The notes under the pieces: generated by a model
What the model was told of the DNA's origin: nothing
The model's input: the letters and a program-made list of their open reading frames with translations, nothing else
The model's database searches: none
Part shown: piece after piece, positions 14,441-14,626 of the stretch
How the letters are laid out: each line of letters opens with the position of its first letter
How positions within the stretch are numbered: the first letter of the stretch is position 1
Translations under genes and position numbers: made by a program
NCBI GenBank assembly: GCA_020829485.1
Contig: JAIVFU010000142.1
Coordinates: 1-14,626, forward strand
Direction of reading: 5' to 3'
Origin: Nostoc sp. CHAB 5834
Lineage (GTDB): Bacteria; Cyanobacteriota; Cyanobacteriia; Cyanobacteriales; Nostocaceae
DNA: 14,626 nt

Positions 14441-14626
14441 TTGCTGCGCGCCCATAAAATCCGCCTGGACCCCAACCTCGCTCAGGCAAACCACTTTGCC
14501 CGGGCTTGCGGTACCGCGCGCTTCGCCTGGAACTGGGCGCTTTCCGAGTGGCAGCGGCAGTACGAAGCCCACCTGGCCGACCCCGCTCTCCCCAAGCCGT
14601 CTGAAGGCGCCCTGCGCCGCCAGCTC
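14441..14626 (+). CDS. tnpB: TnpB / OrfB RNA-guided endonuclease, N-terminal fragment (3' end outside window)
   Basis: From TTG 14441 the frame is open for 62 codons to the window end. It starts MLRAHKIRLDPN, then the strongly conserved ARACGTARFAWNWALSEWQRQY segment, typical of TnpB N-termini. TTG is chosen because the first residues match the usual family start and no in-frame ATG is available. No clear ribosome site precedes it. The domain visible is only the N-terminal recognition part, not the RuvC nuclease. It has the same orientation as the tnpB tail at 1-167. The two pieces cannot be one gene joined across a circle, since the central part of the protein is missing from both. Confidence 0.85.
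   Translation, partial: MLRAHKIRLDPNLAQANHFARACGTARFAWNWALSEWQRQYEAHLADPALPKPSEGALRRQL

Larger units (their letters stand above)
14335..14626 (+). mobile_element. left end of a second IS200/IS605-type (tnpB) element, partial
   Basis: The stretch runs from the first copy of an AT-rich repeat through hairpin-forming sequence to the tnpB start. Visible structures are ATGCT (14384-14388) / AGCAT (14396-14400), and GGCC (14406-14409) / GGTC (14414-14417) around ATCC, the latter similar to the right-end hairpin at 170-183. AAGCATA occurs three times (14341, 14395, 14425). The true left boundary may be at 14335 or nearer 14395; it is not fixed by the sequence because these elements make no target duplication. 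No tnpA is seen. Confidence 0.65.

Noticed and set aside
1..14626. tRNA, rRNA genes or CRISPR arrays
   Set aside because: No cloverleaf, rRNA signature or regularly spaced repeat array was seen on either strand.

Overview
The window reads as bacterial DNA, most likely from a betaproteobacterium (Burkholderiales-like). This is judged only from the protein style: class Ia NrdA/NrdB of the Pseudomonas/Burkholderia type, a TnpB of the kind common in Comamonadaceae-like genomes, moderate GC, and clear AGGAG ribosome sites. The gene layout is loose: most genes are single units with their own hairpin terminator, long intergenic regions and orphan genes. That suggests an accessory region, megaplasmid or large mobile element rather than a dense core operon, but the sequence alone cannot settle this.

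Layout, left to right. Bases 1-195 are the right end of an IS200/IS605-type element: the last 54 codons of tnpB, a hairpin-rich 3' end that may be an omega-RNA scaffold, and the right-end hairpin. A minus-strand orphan gene (356-931) with a strong terminator follows, then a divergent small NUDIX hydrolase (1032-1451). Next is a 6.6 kb gene (1590-8159) for a 2189-residue secreted protein. It is built from about nine ASH / 'choice-of-anchor D' Ig-like repeats, then about eight longer, different repeats. It converges on a minus-strand gene (8275-8886) across a shared bidirectional-looking hairpin. A 549-base intergenic region follows. It holds a structured leader for the minus gene, three dyad symmetries, a good sigma70-type promoter and a leader of about 220 nt with a string of hairpins ahead of nrdA.

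nrdA (9436-12246) and nrdB (12324-13463) encode a complete class Ia ribonucleotide reductase, with catalytic cysteines, radical-transfer tyrosines, diiron ligands and radical tyrosine all present. A hairpin with a T-run lies between the two genes and may attenuate nrdB. After the nrdB terminators come an orphan gene (13610-14017) with its own terminator and a short gene (14127-14348) that appears cut off by an IS left end. The window ends inside a second tnpB, in the same orientation as the first.

Functionally, nrdAB supplies dNTPs and the NUDIX enzyme may hydrolyse nucleotide derivatives. The giant secreted repeat protein and the orphan genes show no obvious link to them. The most promising undescribed element is the multi-hairpin nrdA leader with its cluster of dyads. 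The second is the giant two-part repeat protein.
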